64,000 bases of DNA from Labia minor (taxonomy: Eukaryota; Arthropoda; Insecta; Dermaptera; Spongiphoridae): positions 64,074,546 through 64,138,545 of the forward strand of contig OY720344.1 in the NCBI GenBank assembly GCA_963082975.1. The letters run 5' to 3'. Under the pieces are notes generated by a model. It was not told where the DNA came from. It made no database searches and saw only the letters and a list, made by a program, of their open reading frames with translations. Position 1 is the stretch's first letter; each line of letters opens with the position of its first letter. Both the position numbers and the translations under genes were made by a program. This document shows positions 37,253 through 50,144 of this stretch, piece by piece.

Positions 37253-37812
37253 AAACAATTAAGAATGTGGCTATTTATACATACCGTATGTATAAGAAAT
37301 TAGCTATTTGTAGTTTAGTTTAACGTACCAAAAAACTAACCAAAAAGTTTATAATAATATTATATTACATTTTATTTTAATTTAAAATCTATTAAGTCAA
37401 TGTTTACTATTATTTTTATTAATTATATCAACTATTCTATTATACTAATAAATATTATTCATAGAAGAGTTCTCAAAGCGATTTTTATTAATAAACCCAT
37501 ATTTGTATATTCACTTGAATAAGGAAGCAATGAGAAATGAATGAATTGAAATGTTGAATAGTGATACATTTTATATTAATTTTAATTTCTATTAAATCAT
37601 TGTTTACTATTATTTTTATTAATTATATCAATATTATTTATATTCTTATTAAACAAATTGTCACATTGGTATCTATTTGAATTGTAAAAATAAACTGTAG
37701 TTTAAAATATGTATGCATTAATAGCTAATTTCTTATATATACTGTATGTATAAATATCCAATTGCGTATACATACTGTATGTATAAATAGCCACATCCAA
37801 CAATTAATAACA
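37253..37812. mobile_element. Fold-back element with ~60 bp terminal inverted repeats
   Basis: The left end (starting near AACAATTAAGAATGTGGC, then TATTTATACATACCGTATG) recurs inverted at 37700-37812. The right end contains an extra tandem copy of the ATACATACTGTATGTATAAA motif. Inside, a 60 bp segment (CATTGTTTACTATTATTTTT type) occurs twice, at about 37370-37433 and 37570-37633. No coding sequence. Confidence 0.7.
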
Positions 37813-38023
37813 CAAATGTATTTTTACTATTTTACTCCTGATGCGGTGGTTCAATTTTCGACATTGTCGAGAATATCCTAATTCCCTAATAGATTAGGGA
37901 ACTTAGAAGTTGTATCCTTTTTAATTATCTCATTGTCTCATTGAAGATAGAAATATAAATTAATTAGTGACCCTGATTATACATAAAAGACTACTAGAAC
38001 TATTAAAAAAGATTAATATTCAA

Positions 38024-38798
38024 ATGGAATGGGGATCGGGGCGTTACTAAACGCGAGAGCGGCTAGTTGGAATTCAGGGCCATGCGGAGCACAACGCGCG
38101 TTTTGCGTACGCGAGTACTATCGCAACAACGATTCTGCGACTGAAGCGCGACGAAAATTTTGTACACAGTACGAAATAAAAATCAAGCTCCATCAACTCG
38201 TGCAATTAAAAATTTGGTACAGAAGTTCGAGGAGACGGGTTCAACATTAAATCAACCACGATCCGGCCGACCTAGGACGTCGAGAGAGCCCGTAAACATA
38301 GAGCGGGTACGAGCATCTGTTAGAGATCAACCTGGCCTCTCTACTCGAAAGCGGTCTAGTGTTTTAAATGTGTCCAGGACATCTTTAAATCGTATTCTTC
38401 ACAAGGATTTACATTTACACCCGTATAAAATTCAAATTGTACAGCAATTAAGGCCAAAAAGTCATATCCAAAAGAGGTGACATTAACTGGCCACCCCGCA
38501 GCCCGGATACCTCAAAAGTAAAATTTTTAATAACAACCCTCAGTTTATTGAAGAATTAAAAGAAAATATACGCGAGGAAATTCAGAACATTTCTCCAAAC
38601 ACTTGTCGGGCGGTGATGGAAAATTTCCGCACTAGGTTACGGGGGTGCCAAACTAAACAAGGGGCACATTTGGACGACGTTATTTTTAAAAAATAAAACC
38701 CTGATTTTTGTACTTTTATAATAAATAAACATATTTTCTCTCATATCTCTTTTTGTATTTTTTATTTGAAATGTTACCGGACTTTTGGTCCACCCTGT
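38024..38798 (+). pseudogene. Mariner-superfamily transposase, internally deleted
   Basis: The plus strand encodes the N-terminal helix-turn-helix part in two frames: APSTRAIKNLVQKFEETGST, LNQPRSGRPRTSREPVNIER, STRKRSSVLNVSRTSLNRIL. After a central deletion near 38480-38508 comes the C-terminus, SKIFNNNPQFIEELKENIRE and GCQTKQGAHLDDVIFKK, at 38509-38696. The catalytic core is gone. The right end reads CTTTTGGTCCACCCTGTA, a typical terminus; the left terminus is not recognised, so the copy is 5' truncated. Confidence 0.82.
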
Positions 38799-41700
38799 AT
38801 AAAAATTAGTTCTAATTTATTAGAATATTAATTTATAAAAATTAATAATAAATTTAAATAATAACAATTTCTTAATTATGTCTTTGTAATTTAATTGAAT
38901 GCCTCATATTTCATAAAAAATATACCTATATATACCTACCTACTCATAAATTTAATGTATTTCAATGATTAAAAAGAGTATTATAATAATCCTTAATTAA
39001 ATTTAATGTTTAACGTTTTATTATATATATTTAATAATGTTTGAAAATGATCTTAATCTTTTGAGTTGTATCTATCACCTTTATCTTTTTTAACAAGCAA
39101 CATTAAATTGGATATTATTGTATTTGAAAAAATTAACTGAAAAAAAATAGAGAAAGTTTAAAATTATTTTTATTCAAACGCATTTATTGTTTTTGACAAA
39201 ATAATAAATATATGTTATAATTCAAAATTAGATTTGGAAATAAAAAAAAAATAAATAAAATAAAATAAAAAATGAGTTTTAAAAAAGATCGAACACAAAT
39301 GTGGTTATTAAACTAGATTCATTACACTCATTTATATCTGATGCATGCTATAATTTTTTTTTATTTCACGTTAAAAAATATTCCTCTCTCATGCGCTTCT
39401 TTTTTTATAATTTATTTTTGCTGTTGTTTTGGATCAAATTTAATTAGCAATCTAGTGTATGTATGATATACAGAGATTTTGAGGTTCATTTGAGTCCCTA
39501 AAAGTCCTAATGACTCGCAATGTCATATTTAGTCACAAATCGTTTTAAATTAAAATCATGTTTTTTAATAGAATACATTCTCACAAGTTAAATTTGAATC
39601 ATAATGCATTTATAATTACTCTCTCATTCATAAATATAATAAAACTTAATATATATAATTAGAATTTACAATGATAAAAGGAAAAATAATATAATGAGAG
39701 AAAAATAAGAGCTTTGGTTCCAGTTGTTGAGTCAGTACACCAAAAAAAAATTATGAAAATAGTTGTAATATATGATAATTTGATTATATTTTAGATCAAA
39801 TATATACAAACAGGTCCATAATTTTTGTAAAATATATTTTAGAATGTCTATTTCATAATTTAAATAACAATTATTATCAATATTCAATTATTTTCTTTAT
39901 TTCTATGTAGCATTGCGTGTTAATTCAAAAAATGAAATTTATCAATTACTGGGGATAATAATATTTGCAAATTTTAATTGCATTGCATTAAATTGAATTA
40001 TGCATTAAAAAGTCCTATTTTTCAAAATTATTAAAGATATATACAATTATTTTACTAATTCTAAAATAAGGATTCAAGGCGTGGTTCATGACTTTATAAG
40101 ATGAGGGAAAAATAAAATATTTTGAAATATTTATTGATTAAAAATTAATATTATTAATTACTACAGATGAAATGAATTATATGACAAAACCACAATATAT
40201 AATAATATCTAAAGAATGTTAATTGAATGGTGTTAAGGAACAGTTGGAGGAAAGTTGTTGCTTCTGGTTAAGAACATTCCAGTTCAGATGGGAGAGCAGT
40301 TCAGAGAGAGAAGGAGAAAATAATATATACTAGGATATATGAATTTCATCATTTTAATATTATTATTATTTGATTTTGTAGTTAATTAAATGTTTTCCGA
40401 TCATTTTATTAAAATTTAAAATTTATATATATATATATATATATTAACGATTAACAAATCAATTCTCTGTAGATTGAGTCTATCGAAATTGTAATAATGT
40501 AGTATAACGTTCAAACTCAAAATTAGATTAGATCCGTAGTCATTCAAGAGATGACATTTGATTGTCACTGGGATATGAATTAATAAACACGATCCACGAA
40601 AATGAATCACCTCTCACCACTTAAGGCAATGAAGTGGGGTCCATTTTCCTTTAAACATTCGGGTCGAAGGACTCAACTATTCATTGCCATTATTCTAGTC
40701 AAACGCCTTCCTCTCGGTTATTTCAACTCCAATTGCAAAAATAAATTATTACACTCCACTGAATTATTATTAAATGCAACTGTGCATATTTTTCTTTATT
40801 CTCTTTAATTTCTATGATCAGTATTAATTATAAATTAATGGATGGAAAAATCATAAAGAAAAATTATAAAAATATGTTAATATTATAGTTTTGTATAACT
40901 CTTTAACACATTTAATCCATATATTTCTAAAGTGAAGTGAAATTACGATTTTATATCAAACACAATTGAGTATTTTATAATATTTTTTAATATAATAGTT
41001 TAAATTATTAAATTATTCTATTTTTTTAAAGATATATTAGTTAAATTTCTAATTATTTTTTATAGTTTACAATAAAAAATAAAATCTTTAAATGAAATGC
41101 CGAATCTTATTATTATTTAAATTTGTTATTTTTAGGAGTTATATAAATATATATAATGATCTTATATATAAAATAATAATAATAATAATAATAATAAACA
41201 TAATATTTGGAGAATTTATATATTAATTATATAAAAATAAAATTAGATAAGAAAAATTCCTGAAAATATATTTCTTATGAAATTTGATAAAAACAATTAT
41301 TAAGTGTCCTTTTTCTAATCTTTTAGGCCTATACTCAATCTGCTTGAAATGCATTTTAATTTTTTTTTATTTAATATTTAATTGATTCTAGTTATTCTTT
41401 TTTGAATCGAATAGCGATAAGCCACTCGGCCAATTCATAGAAAATGATTAATCAAAATAAACTATTTTTATTTAGTTTGCTTTCGACAGTGAATATGAGA
41501 ACATAATAAACTGACCAGGTATCTAATAATTATATGCATAATTCTCTTTTGTTAATTCAATCTTTTATTTATTCATTATTATATTTAATCATATTTAATT
41601 TTTTATATCTTTTTTATTAAATTACTAATTAATTACTAATATTCTAATGAGGTTTTTTAATACTTAAATAATTTAATTTTGAATTATATGTCTCATGCAA

Positions 41701-42530
41701 TTTTATTATCTTTCTTATTTCAATATAAATATATATTAAATATAATCTCATCAACATTGTTTAAATATTCTATTAATTAATTAAAAATATATAATAAGTT
41801 TAAAAATATTTTCAATCAAGAAAAGTAGTTACTTATCTTTATTTTCTTTGCAAATATTTTAATAATAATAATAATTTAGAAATGCTCTATATATATTTTT
41901 AAGTTTATAAAGTCAGATTATAAAGTGTCTTCATCAAATCTTTTGATTTTAATACGTACACTTGGATATTTATTTAAATATGTTAACAAATTATTTTAAT
42001 TTGGGAAAAATAAAGTCAAATCTTTTCATTTTAAGATTAATAATTTTTCTTTAATTTTAAATTTATCATTCTTATTGATATTTATATATGATAAGTTGGA
42101 AATTATTAAATAGTTGATCGATTCAATAGTCCTTCCTCTTGAAGAGAATCAATAGTTGATGTCCTCAACAAAAGCTTTATCGCATCCCTTTAGTCTTTTT
42201 ATGCATTTTCTTAAATTAAATTGATTTTTCATATACTTTCTATTATTTTTCATTATAAAATTTATTTTAACTTAATATATGTTTATTGTTTGTGTAAAAT
42301 AAATAGTAAGCTAAATGAAATATAAATAATAATCAATATTTTTATATTAAAATTTTAATTAATTTAATAAGGACATTTAAGTATTTATACTTAAATAAAT
42401 AAATTATTAATAATTCAAACACACACACACACACACACACATAATAAATAATATCGATTAAACGAATTCATACATATATTTATTTTAACTATATATATAC
42501 ACTGAATATGTAGAAAAATTGAACGTAATG
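38799..42530. other. AT-rich, no supported gene
   Basis: Contains (AAT)n near 41171-41196 and (AC)n at 42420-42442. Slightly GC-richer patches at 40240-40310 and 40590-40760 show no frame or repeat match. Confidence 0.45.
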
Positions 42531-43150
42531 CATTCGGCGCTCTTCACACCTAGTCGAGTTTTTTTTATAAATATAGATTATATATCATAGCAAAGAAGAA
42601 ATATTCAAATAAATAAAGAATAAATAAAAAAAAATTCAAGATAAAAATATGATCTAAATATTTTATTAAATTATTTAAAATGAGAACTTTTAGAATTAAT
42701 TATTTAATTGAAATGATATTTGTGAATATTAGAATTTAAAATAAAAAGTTAAATACATATTATAATAATTCTTTGATTGGGAATTGCTATAGAAATTTAT
42801 ATTCATTGTGTAAAATAAGTCCCCCTGGTCAGTGGGTCAGGCTCTTGAATGAACAACACGGAGAATTATATAAACTTTAAAAAATTAATTTCTGCGGTTA
42901 TTGATTAGATATTAATAAAATGTATAGCCCATGTTTCTATAGAGGTATTTAAGAATATTGTGATGTAATTTTATAGCAATCGTTTCAGCCAATTTCGAGT
43001 CTATAACATCTTTATTTTCCGGACAGACAGACAGACATTAAAAATTCTAAAGTTACTTTTGGATTCTAGAGGTCATGAAACGCGAAGATATGCAAAAAAA
43101 TTTAAATTCTGAGCAATGTGCAGACAAATACCTTTTATTATATATATAGA
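42531..43150 (-). mobile_element. Helitron type-a copy with damaged 3' end
   Basis: The minus-strand 5' end at 43150 is A^TCTATATATATAATAAAAGG with the TTTGTCTGCACATTGC motif. The body matches the 5' 600 bp of H1. At the other end, CGGCGCTCTTCACACCTAG remains, but the outer hairpin arm and the CTAG terminus are missing, so rolling-circle termination would be lost. Confidence 0.75.
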
Positions 43151-44436
43151 TTACCTATAATGTTAGTAAAATTTTGCCTTGGAAATTGGAAGGTAAAACA
43201 GTAAAACGGTATTCAACGCCCATACATGTTGCTTCATGATGAAACTTGAAATCTGATAGTCTATTCGTATTAAAGGAATTAGGCATAAAATACTGATTTA
43301 TTTATTTAATAATTATTATATTAATTCAAGCAATAATATTAAATCCATTATTTTTTTCGTTAATTTTGCCATATTAAATTTAATCTAATTATTAATAATT
43401 AAATTATAATATTTTATTGGAACCTTTAGGGATATTTTAATATTGAAAAAAGAAAACATAAAAATTATATAATATTATTTAAAGATCCAAAAATATGTAT
43501 GAATACATATATTATTAATACTATAGTCAAATCATAAAATTTTAATTAATAATTATTAACCATATTTTTTATGTTATGTAAATTCAGAATTCTAAGTCAC
43601 TTAAATCATTGAAATGGCTTGATATTAATACTTTAATATTTATTTACATTTCATGATTGACATATTACTTTAATTATAAATAAATAATAATTTAAAATTA
43701 TTTTTGATGAGGAACATATAATATCTTATTAAATTATAAATTCTATAATAGTAGTAGTAAATTAAAAAGAATTAGAGCAGTGTTTGAGATAAGAAATATA
43801 ATTATATTTACACATTTATATATATACATATACATATATAATGCTAATATAATAAAATTAGATAGATATAGTTATTATCATCACACTTAAAAATTTATTC
43901 CAATAAAGAAATGAAAAGTAAAAAAAAAAAAAAATTAACAAGCCCCTTTATTTGAAATCAATGAAAAAAATAATAATTTCTACAATTCATATACCATCGA
44001 TTCTATCGATCCATGGGAGGTCCACATGATGGGAAACATCTTTAATCAGTTAATATAAAATTAAAAATATTTATTTTTGTTAAGAAGAATGTTGATTGGA
44101 ATTTTATTTATTTGTTCTGGACATGCCTTATGAATGACATGAAACGTTGTCAATATGTGATCATCCGAAACGTGACTCAGTTATCAAAGATTCAATGATG
44201 TTGAAAATTTCAAAAGGAACCTTAACCTGTCGTCTTGCTTCTTTTTTTATTTCATCACCTATCGCTACTTTATATAAAATACATGTTTTTTTTTCTTAGC
44301 TATCTATCACTCTCTTGCTACTTGACAAACCCACGACCCTTCAGGCAAACATTCTCTATCTGGGCCTAAATACAATATATGATGTGACAGTCGCTGCTAT
44401 ATCACTGTCACCAAGCTTGGCATACCCACAGCTCAC

Positions 44437-44740
44437 CGAGAGATTTTGCTGTTTTAAGCAGTCGCAGTCGTAGTCGTAGTCGTCGTCGTTGTTGTCCCCA
44501 ACATTGAGTTGAGAAACGGGTAAACGGGGTTAAGGGAGTGGGGGTGGTAAAGTTTTCCTCCCAACGTTCCGCGCACGCTCGATAAACACTCGACTGTAAG
44601 ACGAAAAGGGGTTCTAGCAATGTTGTGGATTGCATGGGTGGGGTTAGGATACCTAACTTAAGCTTGCCTGCACGCAATCTCCTTTGTAATTTGCCATTTT
44701 GCTAAAGGAACAAGGAAAAGAAGAAGTAGTAGAAGAAGAA
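44437..44740 (-). promoter_or_regulatory. Putative FARP promoter and non-coding first exon
   Basis: A GC-richer block inside AT-rich DNA. On the minus strand it has a run of CGA/CTA/CTG-type triplets (44459-44491) and then CTCTCG followed by a consensus GTGAGC donor at 44436. No annotated repeat overlaps it. It is the only good donor in a GC-rich context that I found upstream of the acceptor at 32151, so it is a plausible first exon of the gene on its left. The transcription start is not determined; the right-hand boundary is approximate. It could instead belong to another gene. Confidence 0.4.
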
Positions 44741-45154
44741 AAAAATGTTGAGTGAATTCAAAATTCTTTTTCAGGCCATAGAAATAAATTTTATCATTAA
44801 ATTAATTTTAATTAAAAAAACAAGCTATGTAAACATGTTGCCTGACTAACTTAAAATTGTTAAAAGTATTTTATGCGTTTTTTTTATATTATTCATTTAG
44901 TAAAATGAAAAATTCAATGTCACATTGAACAATTCCGTTTAACTATTATTTTAAATTCTTGAAATATATGAAGTTTTATTATATGTTTTTTTTCAATTCA
45001 TTAATAATTTTTACTACTAATGGAGATTTATGTTAATAGAAGGAGAAATGTTTATGTTAAATTTACAATATCATACTATAATTTAAAATTAAAAATTTAT
45101 GGGTTCCCCCCTCCTCTTCATTTTTCAATTGAAGTTAAGAACTCCCATTTCGCA

Positions 45155-45668
45155 TTTTTTTACCAACCGATGATAGTAAGGAAGGTATTGTTTTCACACC
45201 AAGTTTCACAAGTGAAGATTTTTACATATCTCCACCAATCATGCATTTTGTTAACAGAAAAAAAGTATTTTTAGTATGATATTTGTTCGTCCGTCCGTCT
45301 GTCCATTGTGTGTCCGTATATACGTGTATAGCTTGAATGGCTCAACGAATTTTGATAAAATTGGATATTTTACTTAATGCATCAGTAGCATGAATTCATC
45401 ATCTTTTGGTGTATATCCGGCAACCGGAAGTGGTAGTTTACAAAATATTAATTTCATATTAATTATCCCAAAATATTTCACTTAAAATATAGTAGTAATT
45501 AATTATTGAGTAATTAAACTAAAAATAAAAACCAAGATAATATAATTTAGTCATTTTAATTCAAATATTAAAAATATTTTTCTTATACTTTATTTTTATA
45601 TATATAATGTTGTTTGGAAATTAATTAATTTCAAATCGTCGGTCGGTCCTGTGCCTGGCCACAGCTCA
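45155..45668 (+). repeat. Family-A interspersed repeat, copy 3
   Basis: The best-preserved copy: left end near TTTTTTTACCAACCGATGAT, middle with TCCGTCCGTCTGTCCATTG and GGTGTATATCCGGCAACCGG, right end AAATCGTCGGTCGGTCCTG then CCTGGCCACAGCTCAT. CGACCGAC-type sequence near both ends is in inverted orientation. There is no open frame. Confidence 0.8.
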
Positions 45669-45742
45669 TTTATTTATTAAAATTTTGAAAAACGATACAA
45701 TTTTTTATAAAAAAAATATGAATGATTATATAATAATTAAAA

Positions 45743-47219
45743 CTAGCTGCTCCGAGCGCCTTCGGCGCTCTTCACACCTAGACGGGGGCTCCGCCCCCTG
45801 TACCCCCGAGTGATACATAGTATTTGGTTGAAAGTCTGTATGTAAAAGGTTTTCATCCATTTTGTTTCAATCAGTATAAGTAGATAAGACATGTATTTGT
45901 TTTCTTGTAAAATATATTTTAATTTAAACAGTAAATTAATTATATATTATTATTGTATATGTTATATTTATCTAACTCTGTGTATCTAAAGTTTTCTAAA
46001 GTTCTTAGCCGCAGAATCCACATTTCTCTAAGCGTCCCTATCCTGAGCTACAACCAAATCCTACCCTGTCCCATCTCTCCCATGTCCCTTCCTTCATTGT
46101 CCACCCACCTTGGTCCTTGGTCTTCCACCGGATGTTTCCCAATCGGTTTCTCCCAATTTCTAGTTTCTCCAATTCCAACCACGTCCCCTTCCCATCCCAG
46201 CCTTCTTGATTTTATAACCTTAACTATATCTGGATATTATTTCTCGTTATGCCATCTCCACCATCCCCCTGTAACCTCATCTTCTTTTGGCCTATAAATG
46301 CTGCGAACAATATTAATCTCACAAATACTCCAAATCTACTCTCGTCTCCCAGAGTCATCGATAGGGTGACCAAATGTCCCGTCTTTAGGTGCTCTGTCCC
46401 AAAAATGTCTTCGGGACACCATACTGTCCCGTTTTTTCAATATTTAGGACATTTCGTAATTTTTTTTTTCAAAATTTTTTCAATTTAGTTCTAAAAAAAA
46501 GGTATACCGTTTGTCCCGGTTTGGTGTTTTCGAAATATGGTCACCCTAGTCATCGATCAACATGAAAAATAATTGTTTTATATATTTTAATTTTGATCCT
46601 CTTTGATGAGATAAGCCCCTTTACTGCATAATAACAGGCGACACTCAATTACAACGTCGATTTAAATTCTTCTCGAATATTATTATCCTTCGTGATTAGA
46701 GATCTTAAGTATTTAAATATTTATACTTTTTCAAATTCTACATTTTGTATGTTAATTGTATGTAAGTATCATAATTCTTGAATTTTTTTGTTTAATTACA
46801 TTTCGGTTGATTTTTCCCCAATTTCTCTAATCATATGTCTCCTCTTCCAGTCCAATTCATTTACCTATCAATGTTGCATAAGGAATTTAAATTTCTTAAT
46901 TTGGCTAGAACACTCCATTTTTTAAAATTTTAAATAGAGGGAGAGAGAGAGGTTCTAATTATATATATATCTGTTTCTATGACAGCAAAAAAGTAAACAA
47001 ATTACATACATACAAACAAACACTCTCCTTTATATATATTTCTGTAAAATGGAACACCCGCATCTCAGCTCAGGAGTTACCTAAGATTCTAATTTCTTTT
47101 TCATTTTTCATCATTTGAGGTACCCTTCACCTCAGAAAAATTTGGTTACCTTACTCCTTGTAGTTTAGGCTCTGGAGTTTTTTGCGTACAGACGGACACT
47201 ATCGTATTAAATATATAGA
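45743..47219 (-). mobile_element. Non-autonomous Helitron H3 (type-b 5' end, LINE fragment, nested MITE)
   Basis: 1,477 bp. The minus-strand 5' end at 47219 is A^TCTATATATTTAATACGAT, followed by GTCCGTCTGTACGC; the 3' end has two GC hairpins and CTAG at 45743 before a T. The body has the LINE tail with the hAT MITE inserted. It is nearly identical over its length to H4, in opposite orientation 3.9 kb away. Confidence 0.85.
46362..46548. mobile_element. hAT-type MITE nested in H3
   Basis: 187 bp, ends TAGGGTGACC and GGTCACCCTA, with GTCATCGA duplicated at 46354-46361 and 46549-46556. The insertion site within the LINE fragment is the same as in H2 and H4. Confidence 0.88.
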
Positions 47220-47816
47220 TTTATATTTTTTAATAAAAAAGCTATTATTTGATAGATAGAACATAATTTAATAGTAACAATTATTTACTTATATAAGGTT
47301 TTTAATATAATAAGTTCATTTAATAAAGCATTTATATTCACTAAATTTTTAATGTCTATTTTACTTATTTATTTGATATATAATATTATTATTTAATTAT
47401 TTATATTAATTTTTTAAGGTGTTTATTTTATTAAATTGAATTAATAATAGAAGGTTTAGGCCTCAAAACTTTCAAAAATTGAATTCTGATAATAATGTTA
47501 ATTATTATATTATACAACTATTTTATAAAATGAAAATATTGTGTATTTCACTCGACATGTGTATTTATATTATATAATAACAATATTAATAAGCATTTTA
47601 CACGTTTTGATTAAAATACAAGGAAGACATTTAAAAAAAAAATATTTTTCTTAAATAATAAAAATAATGTAAATGTAGTGATTAATTTCAATTAAAATTA
47701 AATAAAAAATAAATTAATAATTATTGTTGATGGGTTTCAAAGGAAATTAATTTAAATTCGTTTTTGAAAACAATCTAGCACATTAGTTTTAATATGATGA
47801 CCCATTTCTCCTTTTA

Positions 47817-47945
47817 CTAATAGTACCGGGACCCCGAGCCTCGGCTCGGTACTTAAGTTAAAAAAAATGATTCATTATTATTGGATTTGGCTGGTAATAT
47901 TAATACCTGGGACACCGAGCTCTCGCTCTACCCTTTAAAAAATAT
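47817..47945. repeat. Paired GC hairpins, possible termini of another element
   Basis: Two related motifs, ACCGGGACCCCGAGCCTCGG with CTCGGTAC (47824-47853) and CTGGGACACCGAGCTCTCGC (47907-47930). Each can fold on GAGC/GCTC. Hairpins like this terminate Helitrons in many arthropods, but no CTRR end is clear. The 3' flank (CATCAATCTGATTAAAAT) recurs at about 48845-48870. Confidence 0.4.
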
Positions 47946-48398
47946 TGATACACAATTCTTTAATTATTTATTACAATTATTAAATGTTACACATTTGCAT
48001 CAATCTGATTAAAATTAATGAACTTGTGCTCCTCAATAATACATAAATATATAATATATAGGTACATATATTTTTTTTCTATAGTGTTTTTTTGAAAAAC
48101 TGTTTAGCGCCCCAAGTGGTTATAAAACAAACTAAAGACAAAAAAACGTGCTTTGCAGCTTTTCGGAATTAAAAAAGCAAAATTGGCAGTCGTGGGACTG
48201 GCCGACAGAAGTGAAAACTTCTGCGTAAGAAATTTTAAAACAGACGAAATTCGCGCTATTTCACGAGAAAGATGAATTTCATATGCATGTATATATATAT
48301 AACTTATATATTATTTTAAACATATATTTTAAACAAATTTGTAACTTATATTTATATATATATAAATACACAACTTTGTTTAAAATATTGCAATACGA

Positions 48399-48545
48399 AC
48401 TGTTTTATAATTCTTATCTCTAACATAAAATATATATTTATTATGTGAAGTTCATTTCGTATAATTTTGATTATATATGTATATATGAAATGAACTTTAC
48501 ATAATAAATATATATTTATATGTTAGAGATAATTTATAAAACAGT
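48399..48545. repeat. Long imperfect palindrome
   Basis: Arms of 65 bp (48399-48463 and 48481-48545), about 90% complementary, start ACTGTTTTATAATTCTTATC and are separated by 17 bp. A transcript would form a long hairpin. It is probably a fold-back element; a small-RNA precursor is an alternative. Confidence 0.8.
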
Positions 48546-49084
48546 TCTAATGACAATTCAAATTTCGCGCTCTGTTATAAGAAATTTGAAAGCAGATGGT
48601 TTCATGGTGTTGGTCACGATCACGCGAGTTCTATACTTTTTCCCCATCCCGCAAAAGTGCTCAACGCCGCTAAAGAAGTTTTCACTTCAAAAATTATTTA
48701 ATATTTGGAAATATATCTGACTTATAGAAAAAATGAATATTAATTAAAGAAAGAAATAGTTTTTAAAATATCCTGAATAATATGTAACAATTTTCAAGAT
48801 AGAAATTTATTACAATATTACAATTATTAACTGTTGCATCATTGCATCAATCTGATTAAAATGAATGGAACTTCGGGTACTCAATAATAATAAATAAAAT
48901 AATATTAATAAATATATTGAATAATATTTTATTGAAAAAATATTAAAACTTATAAAACTATCTAAAACTTTATTAATAAAAGAACAATGAATAAATAAAT
49001 ATAGAATAGTAATTTATTAAAAAGTAAACAATAGATAAAAAGAAAAAAAAATAACAAAATCATTATTTTCATTTTTAAATAACG

Positions 49085-49155
49085 ATTCACCCGGCGAGTT
49101 TCGAACCGACGAAATCCACTCGTTAAAACATCAGTCCAACCGCTGGACTATATGT
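49085..49155 (-). repeat. tRNA-like sequence, probable SINE head
   Basis: The minus strand reads TAGTCCAGCGGTTGGAC (a D-arm and A-box-like sequence with a clean GTCC/GGAC stem), then 26 bases, then GTCGGTTCGAAACTCG (B-box and T-loop-like). Anticodon and T stems pair poorly, so it is not a functional tRNA. A tRNA-derived SINE head is the likeliest reading. Confidence 0.5.
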
Positions 49156-49199
49156 ATTTAGATAAAAAATTGTCATTTTTTTACTGTCTTAGCAGGCAG

Positions 49200-49372
49200 T
49201 ATTAAAAATTTTGACGTTTTCCATATATAATTTTCAATTAAGAAATTAATAATGAAGCTGTATGTTTCAAGAGATATCATCAATAAAACTTAATTTTTCT
49301 TTATAAATACTATATCTAGTGTGAATTTGAAAAAAATCGTTAGAGCGGTTTTTGAGAACCAATATATATAGA
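49200..49372 (-). mobile_element. Helitron-like 5' end
   Basis: On the minus strand, A^TCTATATATATTGGTTCTC starts at 49372, followed by AAAAACCGCTCTAACGA. The pattern is that of a Helitron 5' end, distinct from types a-d. The partner 3' end was not identified, so the left boundary is arbitrary. Confidence 0.4.
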
Positions 49373-50144
49373 TAAATACATATATACAATTTTAGCTAGC
49401 ATAATAAGATAAGATATATATAAAATTTAAATACCATTAATTAAACTTAAACCCTTTAGGGAATAAACTAAAACCCACTTCCCTGCAGGCCTTTTCTCAA
49501 ATGCATGGCAATCTACCCGGTCTTTAATAAATTAACATTTAGGGAATTGTATTTTTATATTGTGTGTGTGAGAGAAAGAGAGAGAAATCTACTTAAGAGA
49601 ATATATAATATTATGTTTGTTATATATATAGTATCGTTAATGCCATTCGTTTATGATGAATTTAATCTTGTTCCACGGTTTTTGCATTATAGATTAATTG
49701 GGAGGGAATATGATTGGGGATTCTTTTCTTTTTTTATTTTTAACATAAATGATGAAAAGAAAATATTTAATATTAATTTTAAGTGTCGTCCATTTTATTT
49801 ATACCGAAATGAAAATGATTTATTACAAAAAAAATAACAAAAACAAATTTTTAATTAATACGATTAATAAATCAACATGATAAACGTCATACAATATGAA
49901 TATTTTTAAAGAGTTTTTGTTTTTAAACCATATATTTTTTATTTTAATTTATTGATTTACTTTCACTTATAATAATTAATCCTGACGAGTTTATAATTAA
50001 CTTTGATTTTTAAATGAATATGTATACCAAAGAGAGTTATGAATTTTTTAAATATTAATTAATAAATTAATATATATCTTAGGACAAGAATAATACATTT
50101 CTGGATAAAAATAATTATATTCTACGGAATTTGGATACCATATA

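Noticed and set aside
44408-44677. Minus-strand open frame of 89 codons with an Arg/Leu repeat
   Set aside because: The repeat comes from CGA/CTA/CTG triplets of the putative leader exon. The frame crosses the good splice donor and has no ATG start.
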